Below, piece by piece: positions 10,256 through 22,470 of a DNA stretch of 64,000 bases; within the stretch, counting starts at the first letter, position 1, and every line of letters starts with the position of its first letter. The translations under genes were made by a program, and so were the position numbers. This stretch comes from Tragulus kanchil (taxonomy: Eukaryota; Chordata; Mammalia; Artiodactyla; Tragulidae). Location: the NCBI GenBank assembly GCA_022376925.1, contig JAIOJX010000026.1, positions 253,701,330-253,765,329 of the forward strand. Direction: 5' to 3'. The notes under the pieces are model-generated. The model was not told the origin of the DNA and searched no databases. It saw only the letters and a list, made by a program, of their open reading frames with translations.

Positions 10256-12555
10256 AGGTGTTTCCAACAGCAAGGAACTGAAAAATACGCATCCTAGATA
10301 TCCTTTCTACTGCTGACCTAGGAAACCGCCTCCAGAAGCAGAGGGGCTTGCAATATTCGGACAAAAGTGAAGCGAACTAGCAAGTTGCGCCTACTTAGAA
10401 ACAACTACATACACAAAGTATACACATAATTTCGAATTCTATTCATTAAAAAAACAGAGCAGCAGCAACAATGTACTCTAAGCACAGTACTAAGCCTTGA
10501 GTTTGGCAAGTAAGAACTTGCTAGAAAACAAAGAAACCTATCTGTTCTTTAAAATGATCGAATAAAAACAATGCAGCTAACACTGAGTTCTGTGTTAATG
10601 CATATACTATTTCGGGCTACTCCACGCGTTCTGATTGTTTGGCTGCTCCTTGGCTGTCTCCTCTCATCAGGTCCTTTTACTACAAGTCATCAAGCACTAG
10701 TATAAAATAGACGGTTTCAGGAAGAACTGTTCAAGTCACAGATGCCTTTCCCTCAGAACTTAGTGTCCAAGACCCCAGCAGCTCAAACCTGTCATCTATG
10801 GAAAAATTCCATGTACAGCCTCATTTGTCATGACCGGTCTCTTAGGAAACCACAAAAGAACAGCACAGATTAATTTTTCTATGGCTCTGCTCTAAGGTCA
10901 TGATGCTTTGGGTACTGTGCTCTTCTAGAATGGGAAGACTTGATTGGATACCCTGCAACTGTTTTACAGTGTTAAGATTTTAAGTGATAATTAAATTGGA
11001 CTACAAGAGCAATTCTAATATTAGATAACTAAAATATACCAAGAACACTAAAAATATTACAAGGACTATTTCTAAGAAGAAGAAAGATATCTAAATAGCA
11101 GCGTAACAAAATGTTCTATACAGGAGATGATATAAAAGGAGATAAAGAAAGTTGTATATTTATCAATGTCTACAAGCCCAGGTTCAAAAGTTCCAGACTC
11201 AGGTAGGTACTACACACTTCACTAAGTACTGCAAAGAAAGATGATAGGTTTTCCACATTCAAGGACTATAAAATATAAAAGGCAACACAAGTCGCTAGCC
11301 CAAATGATTCCAACCTGAGATAACATAAATATGAAACCATACAGGTATATATAATCAGTTATAAATATTCACAGGTCCTTTAAGTTAATAAATGGTTATC
11401 GAAGAATAGGTGTTTCCAACAGCAAGGAACTGAAAATCGCATCCTAGATATCCTTTCTACTGCTGACCTAGGAAACCGCCTCCAGAAGCAGAGGGGCTTG
11501 CAATATTCGGACAAAAGTGAAGCGAACTAGCAAGTTGCGCCTACTTAGAAACAACTACATACACAAAGTATACACATAATTTCGAATTCTATTCATTAAA
11601 AAAACAGAGCAGCAGCAACAATGTACTCTAAGCACAGTACTAAGCCTTGAGTTTGGCAAGTAAGAACTTGCTAGAAAACAAAGAAACCTATCTGTTCTTT
11701 AAAATGATCGAATAAAAACAATGCAGCTAACACTGAGTTCTGTGTTAATGCATATACTATTTGGGGCTACTCCACGCGTTCTGATTGTTTGGCTGCTCCT
11801 TGGCTGTCTCCTCTCATCAGGTCCTTTTACTACAAGTCATCAAGCACTAGTATAAAATAGACGGTTTCAGGAAGAACTGTTCAAGTCACAGATGCCTTTC
11901 CCTCAGAACTTAGTGTCCAAGACCCCAGCAGCTCAAACCTGTCATCTATGGAAAAATTCCATGTACAGCCTCATTTGTCATGACCGGTCTCTTAGGAAAC
12001 CACAAAAGAACAGCACAGATTAATTTTTCTATGGCTCTGCTCTAAGGTCATGATGCTTTGGGTACTGTGCTCTTCTAGAATGGGAAGACTTGATTGGATA
12101 CCCTGCAACTGTTTTACAGTGTTAAGATTTTAAGTGATAATTAAATTGGACTACAAGAGCAATTCTAATATTAGATAACTAAAATATACCAAGAACACTA
12201 AAAATATTACAAGGACTATTTCTAAGAAGAAGAAAGATATCTAAATAGCAGCGTAACAAAATGTTCTATACAGGAGATGATATAAAAGGAGATAAAGAAA
12301 GTTGTATATTTATCAATGTCTACAAGCCCAGGTTCAAAAGTTCCAGACTCAGGTAGGTACTACACACTTCACTAAGTACTGCAAAGAAAGATGATAGGTT
12401 TTTCCACATTCAAGGACTATAAAATATAAAAGGCAACACAAGTCGCTAGCCCAAATGATTCCAACCTGAGATAACATAAATATGAAACCATACAGGTATA
12501 TATAATCAGTTATAAATATTCACAGGTCCTTAGTTATAAATGGTTATCAGAATAG
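10256..12555 (+). repeat. Tandem duplication 3, period 1,152 bp
   Basis: Copy A is 10256 to about 11407 and copy B 11408 to about 12555, abutting directly. Copies differ by one C/G substitution (near 10613 and 11764) and small indels. The last 35 bases of copy A (11373-11407) are visibly degraded relative to copy B, as in a poor contig end. No known repeat was recognised inside. Confidence 0.95.
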
Positions 12556-14396
12556 ATTCTAGTGAGATTCATCTGGGAAAGTATATTGACCTTTGAAACA
12601 AATATGTTTTAAGACAAAGTCAAGAAACATTCCAGAGAAACTGTAAGTTATCACGGTCAGAATTAAGAGCTCTGGAATCTGCCCTGTGGATGATCATCTT
12701 TCTGAAAGGGAAACTGAGACTTTGCTGAGTGGGCGGTCAGACAACATCCTCCTCCCCTAGCTCAGCCGGTGGGTAAAGTTGTGGGAATCTGACCCAAGGG
12801 CAGTCAGTCTCCAGATAGGCCAGTGACCTGTGGCATGGCTGGGACTGAAAAAATGAGCAGAGCCAATCAGATCCTCACCCTGGGGAATCTGATTCAGAAA
12901 ACTGAACCGGTTAGGAAAGGGGCAGAAATGGCAAGAGTGCCAGGGGTAGAGTTGAGGCCACAAAAAACCAAAACCATACGCAAGCCAAGGTTATGAGGAA
13001 GCAGAAACTATGAGTAACAGGAAGCTGACTGGCAGCAAGTGGAGAGGCAAGCAGATGCCAGGAGCAGGCGAGCTCTTGGCGGGGAGAGGACGGAGTCCCT
13101 GAAGCTGCCCTGGCTCTTCAGACGGACAACAGCCCCTCCGAGTGTTCACTTAACTGGCCCCACCCCTCATTCTTCAGATAGCTTAAGTGAATCTAGACTT
13201 TGCAAGCCAAGGAACAAAATTAAAACAGCCAAGTCGATCTGGCTCCACATTTTGGCTTTCCACTAACTAGCCAGCCACATGGCTTTGGGTATCAGTCAGT
13301 CTTAGCCCGCCCCTGCTCTAAGAAGAAGAAAGATATCTAAATAGCAGCGTAACAAAATGTTCTATACAGGAGATGATATAAAAGGAGATAAAGAAAGTTG
13401 TATATTTATCAATGTCTACAAGCCCAGGTTCAAAAGTTCCAGACTCAGGTAGGTACTACACACTTCACTAAGTACTGCAAAGAAAGATGATAGGTTTTCC
13501 ACATTCAAGGACTATAAAATATAAAAGGCAACACAAGTCGCTAGCCCAAATGATTCCAACCTGAGATAACATAAATATGAAACCATACAGGTATATATAA
13601 TCAGTTATAAATATTCACAGGTCCTTAGTTATAAATGGTTATCAGAATAGATTCTAGTGAGATTCATCTGGGAAAGTATATTGACCTTTGAAACAAATAT
13701 GTTTTAAGACAAAGTCAAGAAACATTCCAGAGAAACTGTAAGTTATCACGGTCAGAATTAAGAGCTCTGGAATCTGCCCTGTGGATGATCATCTTTCTGA
13801 AAGGGAAACTGAGACTTTGCTGAGTGGGCGGTCAGACAACATCCTCCTCCCCTAGCTCAGCCGGTGGGTAAAGTTGTGGGAATCTGACCCAAGGGCAGTC
13901 AGTCTCCAGATAGGCCAGTGACCTGTGGCATGGCTGGGACTGAAAAAATGAGCAGAGCCAATCAGATCCTCACCCTGGGGAATCTGATTCAGAAAACTGA
14001 ACCGGTTAGGAAAGGGGCAGAAATGGCAAGAGTGCCAGGGGTAGAGTTGAGGCCACAAAAAACCAAAACCATACGCAAGCCAAGGTTATGAGGAAGCAGA
14101 AACTATGAGTAACAGGAAGCTGACTGGCAGCAAGTGGAGAGGCAAGCAGATGCCAGGAGCAGGCGAGCTCTTGGCGGGGAGAGGACGGAGTCCCTGAAGC
14201 TGCCCTGGCTCTTCAGACGGACAACAGCCCCTCCGAGTGTTCACTTAACTGGCCCCACCCCTCATTCTTCAGATAGCTTAAGTGAATCTAGACTTTGCAA
14301 GCCAAGGAACAAAATTAAAACAGCCAAGTCGATCTGGCTCCACATTTTGGCTTTCCACTAACTAGCCAGCCACATGGCTTTGGGTATGTCAGTCAG
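12221..14396 (+). repeat. Tandem duplication 4, period 1,096 bp
   Basis: Copy A is 12221 to about 13299 and copy B 13317 to about 14396, with filler at about 13300-13316. Because copy B of duplication 3 overlaps copy A here, the stretch at 12221-12555 exists three times (11069-11407, 12221-12555, 13317-13651). A weak MIR-like segment with GGGAAACTGAGACTTTGCTG occurs near 12710 and 13805. Nothing else was recognised. Confidence 0.95.
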
Positions 14397-14710
14397 CCTC
14401 TTCTGAGCCTCAGACTCCCCACTGACTGTCTTAAGTATATCTATGGTACCCCAACCAAAGTGCCAGACTCAATAAATGGCAGCTATTATTACTGTTTTCC
14501 AGGTTGTACAGTGGTGACTTGTAGACTTAGGTGGGTGTACTGTGTAAATAACTGATGTTAGTAAGGCTGGGTGACCATCAAAGACCAGGAGCAAGGCGGC
14601 AGGTGGCACTGACAAATGAAAAAGAACAAATGTAGGTAAGGAGAGTCTGCTTTTTTGGGAACTGTTTGTTGAATGGCTCAACGATGATGCTTTCTAAGGC
14701 TTAAATTTTT

Positions 14711-14976
14711 TTTTTTTAATTTTTTTTTGGCCACTTCTATTGATCTTTCATTTATTTATCTTTGTTCTTTGACCTGTACGGGCCTCCCATCGCAGTGGCC
14801 TCCCTCGGTGCAGAGCACCGGCTCTGGGCACATGCGCTCTAGAGCTCTGGCTCCGTAGTTGGACACATCGGTTCAGCCGTTGCACAGCACGTGGGATCTT
14901 CCCAGGCCAGGGATCAAACCGGCGCCCCCTGCACTGCAAGGCGGTGTCCTTACCCACTGGACCACCAGGGAAGCCC
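14711..14976 (-). mobile_element. CHR-like tRNA-derived SINE
   Basis: Read on the minus strand: GGGCTTCCCTGGTGGTCCAG head, B-box-like GGTTTGATCCC, CCTGGGAAGATCCCACGTG, then GAGCCAGAGCTCTAGAGCGC, AGAACAAAGATAAATAAATG and GATCAATAGAAGTGGCC, ending in a poly-A. The target-site duplication AGGCTTAAATTTTT lies on both sides (from 14697 and from 14977). It belongs to the same family as the elements at 18.4, 26.3, 39.8, 41.9 and 62.7-63.3 kb. Confidence 0.9.
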
Positions 14977-15031
14977 AGGCTTAATTTTTTTAAGAATAAT
15001 TTAAAAAATCTGATCGAAGGTCTGTTTTAAG

Positions 15032-17279
15032 AGCCTAGGTGACCTCAAGGTTTTCTCTCTCATTTGTTTTCACCATTTCCTTTGAAGAGGCTGTGTGCTG
15101 GACCAGGGCCATTTCTGCATGAATGGGAAGACTGTGTGCAGTATCAGAGATCACGCTGTGAGGCAGGAGGAGTCTAAGAACGAGGCTAACAAGGATGGAG
15201 CCCTCAGTACATGCAGGAGCCTGCAGCCCTGTAGAGGAGATGAGACCTGAGACTCCAGTGTGTCTGTAACACAACAGTTTGAGAATCTGAGTTGGGAAGC
15301 TCTTTGTCCCACAGAAACATCTTGAAAATGAGACTTTTTATAGATTCACATCTCATTTCACTTTCACAACAACCCTATGAAGTTGGAAGCATTATTAGGT
15401 TTCATTTACAGATGAGAAGAAAAAAAGTGAAGACTCACTGACTTCAGTGTAGGGCTAGGAAGTAGCAAGCCATTGTTCAAACCTAGACTTAGCGAAGGTG
15501 GAAAGATCCTATCCTGTGTTCCCTCAGCACTATAAAGCTGTGACTCAAAAAAGCCTTATAAATAATGCTCCAATTCCCAGGGGAGTACTTACAACCCCTA
15601 CAGCAGTGAGTTGCTGGACACGAATAATGCAAGGCATTAAGTGATAAGTGCCAGCCAAGTGGTGCAGACAATTACGTGCCATGTGAGTCCACTGCAGTGT
15701 GAGATCAATACAGGTTATAACATGGGCGTGGGGAGCTCAGCTGTATAAATGTTTTGTTTGAGGGACATTCAGAAAGAAGCATTCTGCAGATGAGGAGAAA
15801 AACAAAATGTGTGCGTGTGTGTGAAAGAGAGACAGAGAGAGATGGATCATATGACAGAGGATGGAGATTGGAGGTGACTGCTGCTGTAATCGTCCCTTAT
15901 TGATGATCTCCTTGAAGGCAGCAGGGAAAATCAAAAGACTAGGGAAGCCCCCTTCCCAACACATGCATTTCTGAGCCTTATAGGAGAGACGCCTTTGCAT
16001 AAAATTACTATGAAGAACATGTGGTAGGAGAGCTAAACTCTGAAAGAAGGGGGAGAAATGGGGTCAGGAAGATGTCCAATGAGATAAGAACAGAACCCTC
16101 AATCAACAGAAGAACAGACCTGTGGTAGGTTCTATCCATCCATTACTGCTAAAGCCTAGGTGACCTCAAGGTTTTCTCTCTCATTTGTTTTCACCATTTC
16201 CTTTGAAGAGGCTGTGTGCTGGACCAGGGCCATTTCTGCATGAATGGGAAGACTGTGTGCAGTATCAGAGATCACGCTGTGAGGCAGGAGGAGTCTAAGA
16301 ACGAGGCTAACAAGGATGGAGCCCTCAGTACATGCAGGAGCCTGCAGCCCTGTAGAGGAGATGAGACCTGAGACTCCAGTGTGTCTGTAACACAACAGTT
16401 TGAGAATCTGAGTTGGGAAGCTCTTTGTCCCACAGAAACATCTTGAAAATGAGACTTTTTATAGATTCACATCTCATTTCACTTTCACAACAACCCTATG
16501 AAGTTGGAAGCATTATTAGGTTTCATTTACAGATGAGAAGAAAAAAAGTGAAGACTCACTGACTTCAGTGTAGGGCTAGGAAGTAGCAAGCCATTGTTCA
16601 AACCTAGACTTAGCGAAGGTGGAAAGATCCTATCCTGTGTTCCCTCAGCACTATAAAGCTGTGACTCAAAAAAGCCTTATAAATAATGCTCCAATTCCCA
16701 GGGGAGTACTTACAACCCCTACAGCAGTGAGTTGCTGGACACGAATAATGCAAGGCATTAAGTGATAAGTGCCAGCCAAGTGGTGCAGACAATTACGTGC
16801 CATGTGAGTCCACTGCAGTGTGAGATCAATACAGGTTATAACATGGGCGTGGGGAGCTCAGCTGTATAAATGTTTTGTTTGAGGGACATTCAGAAAGAAG
16901 CATTCTGCAGATGAGGAGAAAAACAAAATGTGTGCGTGTGTGTGAAAGAGAGACAGAGAGAGATGGATCATATGACAGAGGATGGAGATTGGAGGTGACT
17001 GCTGCTGTAATCGTCCCTTATTGATGATCTCCTTGAAGGCAGCAGGGAAAATCAAAAGACTAGGGAAGCCCCCTTCCCAACACATGCATTTCTGAGCCTT
17101 ATAGGAGAGACGCCTTTGCATAAAATTACTATGAAGAACATGTGGTAGGAGAGCTAAACTCTGAAAGAAGGGGGAGAAATGGGGTCAGGGAAGATGTCCA
17201 ATGAGATAAGAACAGAACCCCTCAATCAACAGAAGAACAGACCTGTGGTAGGTTCTATCCATCCATTACTGCTAAAGCA
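15032..17279 (+). repeat. Tandem duplication 5, period 1,121 bp
   Basis: Copy A is 15032-16152 and copy B 16153-17279, abutting with a 3-base microhomology AGC. Differences are single-base indels in G and C runs near the distal end (for example AGGAAG versus AGGGAAG). A (GT)n run is present in both copies (15808-15823 and 16929-16944). Confidence 0.95.
15340..15490 (-). repeat. MIR SINE fragment (copy at 16461-16611)
   Basis: CTCATTTCACTTTCACAACAACCCTATGAAG, then ATTTACAGATGAGAAG and a CAAACCTAGACTT end, follow the reverse MIR consensus. The second copy is due to tandem duplication 5. Confidence 0.7.
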
Positions 17280-17959
17280 TTTCCATCACCCTTTTCGATT
17301 TGAGTCACCTTAAAAATAGAAAATAATTAAGTGGAGGAAAAACTCATCCAACATTCCTTCACATTACAATGTTTAAGGAATAAAATATAACAACATAGTA
17401 ATGGTTAGTGTAAGCTGTTCACACTTAAATGTGTTTACATTTGACAGTCTCTATGTTCAAAACTCACAAAAACCTCTAGCTCCCAGCAAAACAGAAAAAA
17501 AAAATTAGGTCAGCAGATTCTTTAAATTTTTGTTCTTTTCTTTCCTGATACAAAATAGTTGATAAAGTATCCTATTTCTAAAGGAGTAGCAATATTTTCT
17601 ATTATTTACTATTTTGCATTTTAAAAATTCTATGATTCTTATTCTAGACCTAAAGTCTCCCTAGACACATATAAAAATGCATGTATATAAAAATGAAACT
17701 ACTATAATAAAATAAAACTCTAGCTCTATAGCTATAATGCTGGAATGTATGTATCTAGAACAACACGCATATGGCCAAATTCGGATGAGTCTTACCAGAA
17801 GCAATATTCAATGATTTTTACACTTATCCTGGTGAACAAAACAGAAGAAATGGGCTTTGCCCTTCTGCGGCTTCTCTGCATGGACTAACAAGTGTCCTTT
17901 ATTGAGTAACTGCTATATTCTAGACACTTTCTCAGCAGGTTCCTCTTCCCCGAAATCAT

Positions 17960-17983
17960 TCTCTCTCTCTCTCTCTCCCCCTC

Positions 17984-18016
<33 letters not shown>

Positions 18017-18047
18017 CTCTCTCACACACACGCACACACACACACAG
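17960..18047. repeat. (CT)n-(CA)n microsatellite (copy at 19130-19211)
   Basis: CT-rich tract with CCC interruptions passes into (CA)n. Copy A contains an internal CGCACA variant and a longer CT block. Copy B is shorter and pure. The two versions behave like alleles. Confidence 0.95.
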
Positions 18048-18059
18048 ATATACACCATG

Positions 18060-18210
18060 AGAGAATAATAATTAGCCTAATTTACTAAAGGGAAACCTGA
18101 GGCTCAGTGTTGGGCTTTCCTGGTGGCACAGGCTTAAATAACTTTTCCAAGGCCACAGATCCAGTACATACCAGAGCTGAGGTTTGAACTTAGGTCAATC
18201 TAACGCCAAG
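18060..18210 (-). repeat. MIR SINE fragment with a small SINE-head-like insert (copy at 19229-19375)
   Basis: GGGAAACCTGAGGCTCAGTG, then CTTTTCCAAGGCCACAGAT and AGCTGAGGTTTGAACTTAGG, follow the reverse MIR. About 22 bases at 18109-18132 (GGGCTTTCCTGGTGGCACAG) interrupt the match and resemble the 5' end of ruminant tRNA-derived SINEs. Confidence 0.7.
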
Positions 18211-18366
18211 TCGCCTGCCTCCAATGAGACTCACTATTATCGTGATTACTATCATCTACGGTTCAAATCAAAAGTCCATAAGGAAGAATGTAAGAGCCCA
18301 AACCTGGGTGTGCCTCTGAGCTTCACCAGTTACCAACTCTATGAACCTGGGCAAGTCATTTTTTTT

Positions 18367-18633
18367 TTTAATATTTTTTGCCCCATCATGCCCCTTTTAT
18401 TTTTATATTTATTTTCACCCATCTTTTATTCTTTGGCATGTGTGGGCCTCTCATTGCAGTGGCCTCTCTGCACAGCACTGGCTCTGGGCGCATGCGCTCC
18501 AGAGCACTGGCTCATAATTGGACACACTGGTCCGTCCACTCCATGGCACGTGGGATTTTCTGGGGCCAGGGATTAAACCGGTACCCCTTGCACTGCAAGG
18601 CAGACTTTACCCACTGGACCAACAGGGAAGCCC
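18367..18633 (-). mobile_element. CHR-like SINE (copy at 19531-19802)
   Basis: Same family as the 14.7 kb element. The target-site duplication TGGGCAAGTCATTTTTT begins at 18348 and again at 18634. It contains the perfect palindrome GCGCATGCGC at 18488-18497 (19657-19666 in the duplicate). Copy A has lost a few bases in the CCTCCCTCATTGCAGAGC segment that copy B keeps. Confidence 0.9.
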
Positions 18634-19169
18634 TGGGCAAGTCATTTTTTAAAAGATATGGACTTACACTGAATTTCCATTCAGTTGATTCAGTTGATAG
18701 ACATAGCTTCCAATATCAGAATATACAGTTAATACTACAAAGACATATTCTGACCCAACCTAGCTCCTACATCTTAATTATCTGATGGCTGCTAAGATAT
18801 AATTTCCCTTTCTTTCTTACCACCACAAGTATTAGACACATATAAAATGCATGTATATAAAAATGAAACTACTATAATAAAATAAAACTCTAGCTCTATA
18901 GCTATAATGCTGGAATGTATGTATCTAGAACAACACGCATATGGCCAAATTCGGATGAGTCTTACCAGAAGCAATATTCAATGATTTTTACACTTATCCT
19001 GGTGAACAAAACAGAAGAAATAGGCTTTGCCCTTCTGCGGCTTCTCTGCATGGACTAACAAGTGTCCTTTATTGAGTAACTGCTATATTCTAGACACTTT
19101 CTCAGCAGGTTCCTCTTCCCCGAAATCATTCTCTCTCTCTCTCTCTCCCCCTCTCTTTCTTTCTCCCTC

Positions 19170-19213
<44 letters not shown>

Positions 19214-19997
19214 TATACACCATGAGAGAATAATAATTAGCCTAATTTACTAAAGGGAAACCTGAGGCTCAGTGTTGGGCTTTCCTGGTGGCACAGGCTT
19301 AAATAACTTTTCCAAGGCCACAGATCCAGTACATACCAGAGCTGAGGTTTGAACTTAGGTCAATCTAACGCCAAGTCGCCTGCCTCCAATGAGACTCACT
19401 ATTATCGTGATTACTATCATCTACGGTTCAAATCAAAAGTCCATAAGGAAGAATGTAAGAGCCCAAACCTGGGTGTGCCTCTGAGCTTCACCAGTTACCA
19501 ACTCTATGAACCTGGGCAAGTCATTTTTTTTTTTAATATTTTTTGCCCCATCATGCCCCTTTTATTTTTATATTTATTTTCACCCATCTTTTATTCTTTG
19601 GCATGTGTGGGCCTCTCATTGCAGTGGCCTCCCTCATTGCAGAGCACTGGCTCTGGGCGCATGCGCTCCAGAGCACTGGCTCATAATTGGACACACTGGT
19701 CCGTCCACTCCATGGCACGTGGGATTTTCTGGGGCCAGGGATTAAACCGGTACCCCTTGCACTGCAAGGCAGACTTTACCCACTGGACCAACAGGGAAGC
19801 CCTGGGCAAGTCATTTTTTAAAAGATATGGACTTACACTGAATTTCCATTCAGTTGATTCAGTTGATAGACATAGCTTCCAATATCAGAATATACAGTTA
19901 ATACTACAAAGACATATTCTGACCCAACCTAGCTCCTAAATCTTAATTATCTGATGGCTACTAAGATATAATTCCTCTCTTACCACCACAAGTATTA

Positions 19998-21998
19998 TTT
20001 CCCGGGATAGTTGGTGGAATGGAGTTGGGAGACAAGAAAAGAACTATCATCTCAAAGCTGGGATGGTGATTAGATAAAAGATATTTCCAAAATCTTGAAC
20101 TGAAACTGAGAATATAAATTTCCCTCACAAAATAATGGAAGGCCATATTTGAGATTAGCTTCATTATGGGACCCATAGATGCTTACCAGACAACTAACAT
20201 CCTAATCCTCATTTAAAAATATTTCTTTCTGTGGCAAGACATTCTCTAAATTTCAAACAAATAATGTACACTCAAAGTTTTAGATATAACCTATCATAAA
20301 TTAGTTATTCCTAGCTCTCACAAAATAGTTAATAAAATTCAAAGCTCACTTTTCTCTGTCAGTTAAATTTCTTTCTTTTGCTTTTCTATTAAAATAGGTA
20401 CATGGGTCCTTATTCTTTTCATAAAACAAAATTGTAGAAGTAAGTCATACGAATTAAAACTTTTGAGACTTTTGTCTTGTAGTATATGGAATTTGTGTCT
20501 GTAGACCAAATTCTATTAAAAAAAAAAATGAAGGAGAGTTAACTGTTTGAGAAACTAAGAGAAAGAGAAGCTCCATTTTGCATTTACTGTGGATTACTGT
20601 TTTCCTAAATTACCTGTATGGACACCTTAGTCCTCTATATTCTTTAGACTATGGGAATCTAACATTGGTGCCGTTACTCTCCATTCCTATAGCAAGCCTA
20701 AGAGAAAATATGTGCTTCTTTCTGGAATACTCTGAGATAATTCAATGAATTTTCCACGGAATATAGTGAGATTACAAATTACAAAAGATATAAAGTGATT
20801 TCTGCAATTATAGCTTACCTAAAGAGGGGGCAGTCACATAATCATCTACTGTCGTGATCAGACTATGTATAAAGGATAAGAGCTGGGGGTGGAGGGGAGG
20901 AGTTGATGTCCTGTGGGAATAGCTGATCACATTCACCTCTTGCTACATGACTTGGGAAGAGACAGAAAGTACTTAGGAAATCAAGAGAATTTGTGGGAAA
21001 CTAGAGCCAAAAAAAGAAAAACAAAAACCACCCTTCTAAATCATGAAAAACAAAATTCAAATCTAGAATAATCATCCCCTTTCCATAAGTAAAGATCAAC
21101 TGTTTGTATGGAAAATTTGGAGAGTACAGACTGAATGATTTTATCTTGGACAAACAAAAACCTCATATAAGCCAAGAATGACAAAAGGCATGACATTCCT
21201 AAATGTCTGGGAGATATAAGCAATGCCTGTGCAAAACCTGGGACCTACAGCACCTATTAGGGTTTAGAGCATTCAAAATACAGAAGAAAAGAAAAACAAC
21301 AATAAAAAAGTTTTCTCTATCGTTAGTTGCTAACAGGACCAGTAAGTTAGTTTATTTTACCTGAAGAGGAGGGTAACCAAATAATTAATGACATCCTTTA
21401 AGTGACGATGCTAAAAAGCTTTCTATTCTTCACTAAACTATAAATGTAAAGGTTCACATAAGAAAATACAGAATTAGAAATAAATTTCTATTCATTTGGG
21501 GACAGATAAAGGCAAACTTCCCAGTAACAGAATGTTTTGTTTAAAAGCCCTGTAGTGGGCTACACAGGAGCTTATAAGAATTCCCCACCCTAAGCGTCTT
21601 TAAGAAATGACTAGTTCTGGGTTATCTAATACACTGAACACATGGAAGAAACTGATGACAGACCTGTGGCCAACGGATACTCCCCAAGTGAAGAGAAAGC
21701 CAATGAGGAAATTCTGATATTGTCATGACAACATGACTGATCATGACATCAGAAGTTCCTCATTCCACATTATAAAGAACACTTCCAGAATGCTGACAGC
21801 GTATTAAACAGATCCTCCCAGAACCACCCTCCTCCCTTCACCTCCCAATCTAATATTTAATCTAGTGGCAGATGTGTTGAAGTTTCAACTAAAGGATTAT
21901 TAAATGTTAAAACGCTATGAAATTCTAAGTTGGAGAAAGCACAAGGAGGAAGAAGTAGATAATTTCTGAAGACATTTTTCAGACCTGTATGTTAAACT
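19998..21998. other. Unique intergenic DNA, no gene seen
   Basis: AT-rich single-copy sequence with only short random open frames. No recognised repeat, exon or RNA gene. Confidence 0.5.
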
Positions 21999-22212
21999 GG
22001 GCTTCCCTCGTGGCTCAGCAATGAAGAATCCTCCTACAAGGCAGGAGTCACAGTAGATGTGGTTTGGTCCCTGGGTCAGGAAGATCTCCTGGAAGAAGGC
22101 ATGGGAACTCACTCCAGTATTCTCGCCTGGAGAATCCCATGGGCAGAGCAGCCTGGCAGGCTACAGTCCACAGGGCTGCAAACAGTCAGACATGACCGAA
22201 GTGACTTAACAG
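21999..22212 (+). mobile_element. Bov-tA type SINE
   Basis: GGGCTTCCCTCGTGGCTCAG head, TGGTTTGGTCCCTGGGTCAG, GAAGATCTCCTGGAAGAAGG, ACTCCAGTATTCTCGCCTGG and the ACAGTCCACAGGGCTGCAAA / GTCAGACATGACCGAAGTGA tail give the diagnostic Bov-tA order. This family is confined to ruminants and is the main taxonomic evidence in the window. Confidence 0.95.
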
Positions 22213-22319
22213 CCAGGCAGGAAGGCATATATCCTACATTATGTTGTTATACTATATCATATTATATATTATAAAAATGTTACAATTTATGAAATGCTTT
22301 ACTGTACATCTCATTAAAG

Positions 22320-22470
22320 TCTCAGAGGGAAGGCGGAAGGGCTGCCATTCTTCACTTTTTTTGACCAAGAGAGTGAGCCTCAGGTAGGTTAAACAACTTG
22401 ACCTAGGTCATGAAGCAGAACCTCAAGGTTGGAAAGAATTATTCAAAGCCAGTTCCTGTGCCTGACATAC
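22320..22470 (-). repeat. MIR SINE fragment
   Basis: GAGCCTCAGGTAGGTTAAAC, AACTTGACCTAGGTCATGAAG and the downstream AAAGCCAGTTCCTGTGCCTG match the reverse MIR with expected old divergence. Confidence 0.55.

Larger units (their letters stand above)
17662..19997 (+). repeat. Tandem duplication 6, period 1,171 bp
   Basis: Copy A is 17662-18834 and copy B 18833-19997, joined at a 2-base overlap. This pair shows real-looking sequence differences: the CT/CA microsatellite lengths differ, 4-5 bases are missing inside the SINE of copy A, and several substitutions occur (for example G/A at 17852 versus 19022). That could reflect two haplotypes or consensus errors. Confidence 0.95.
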
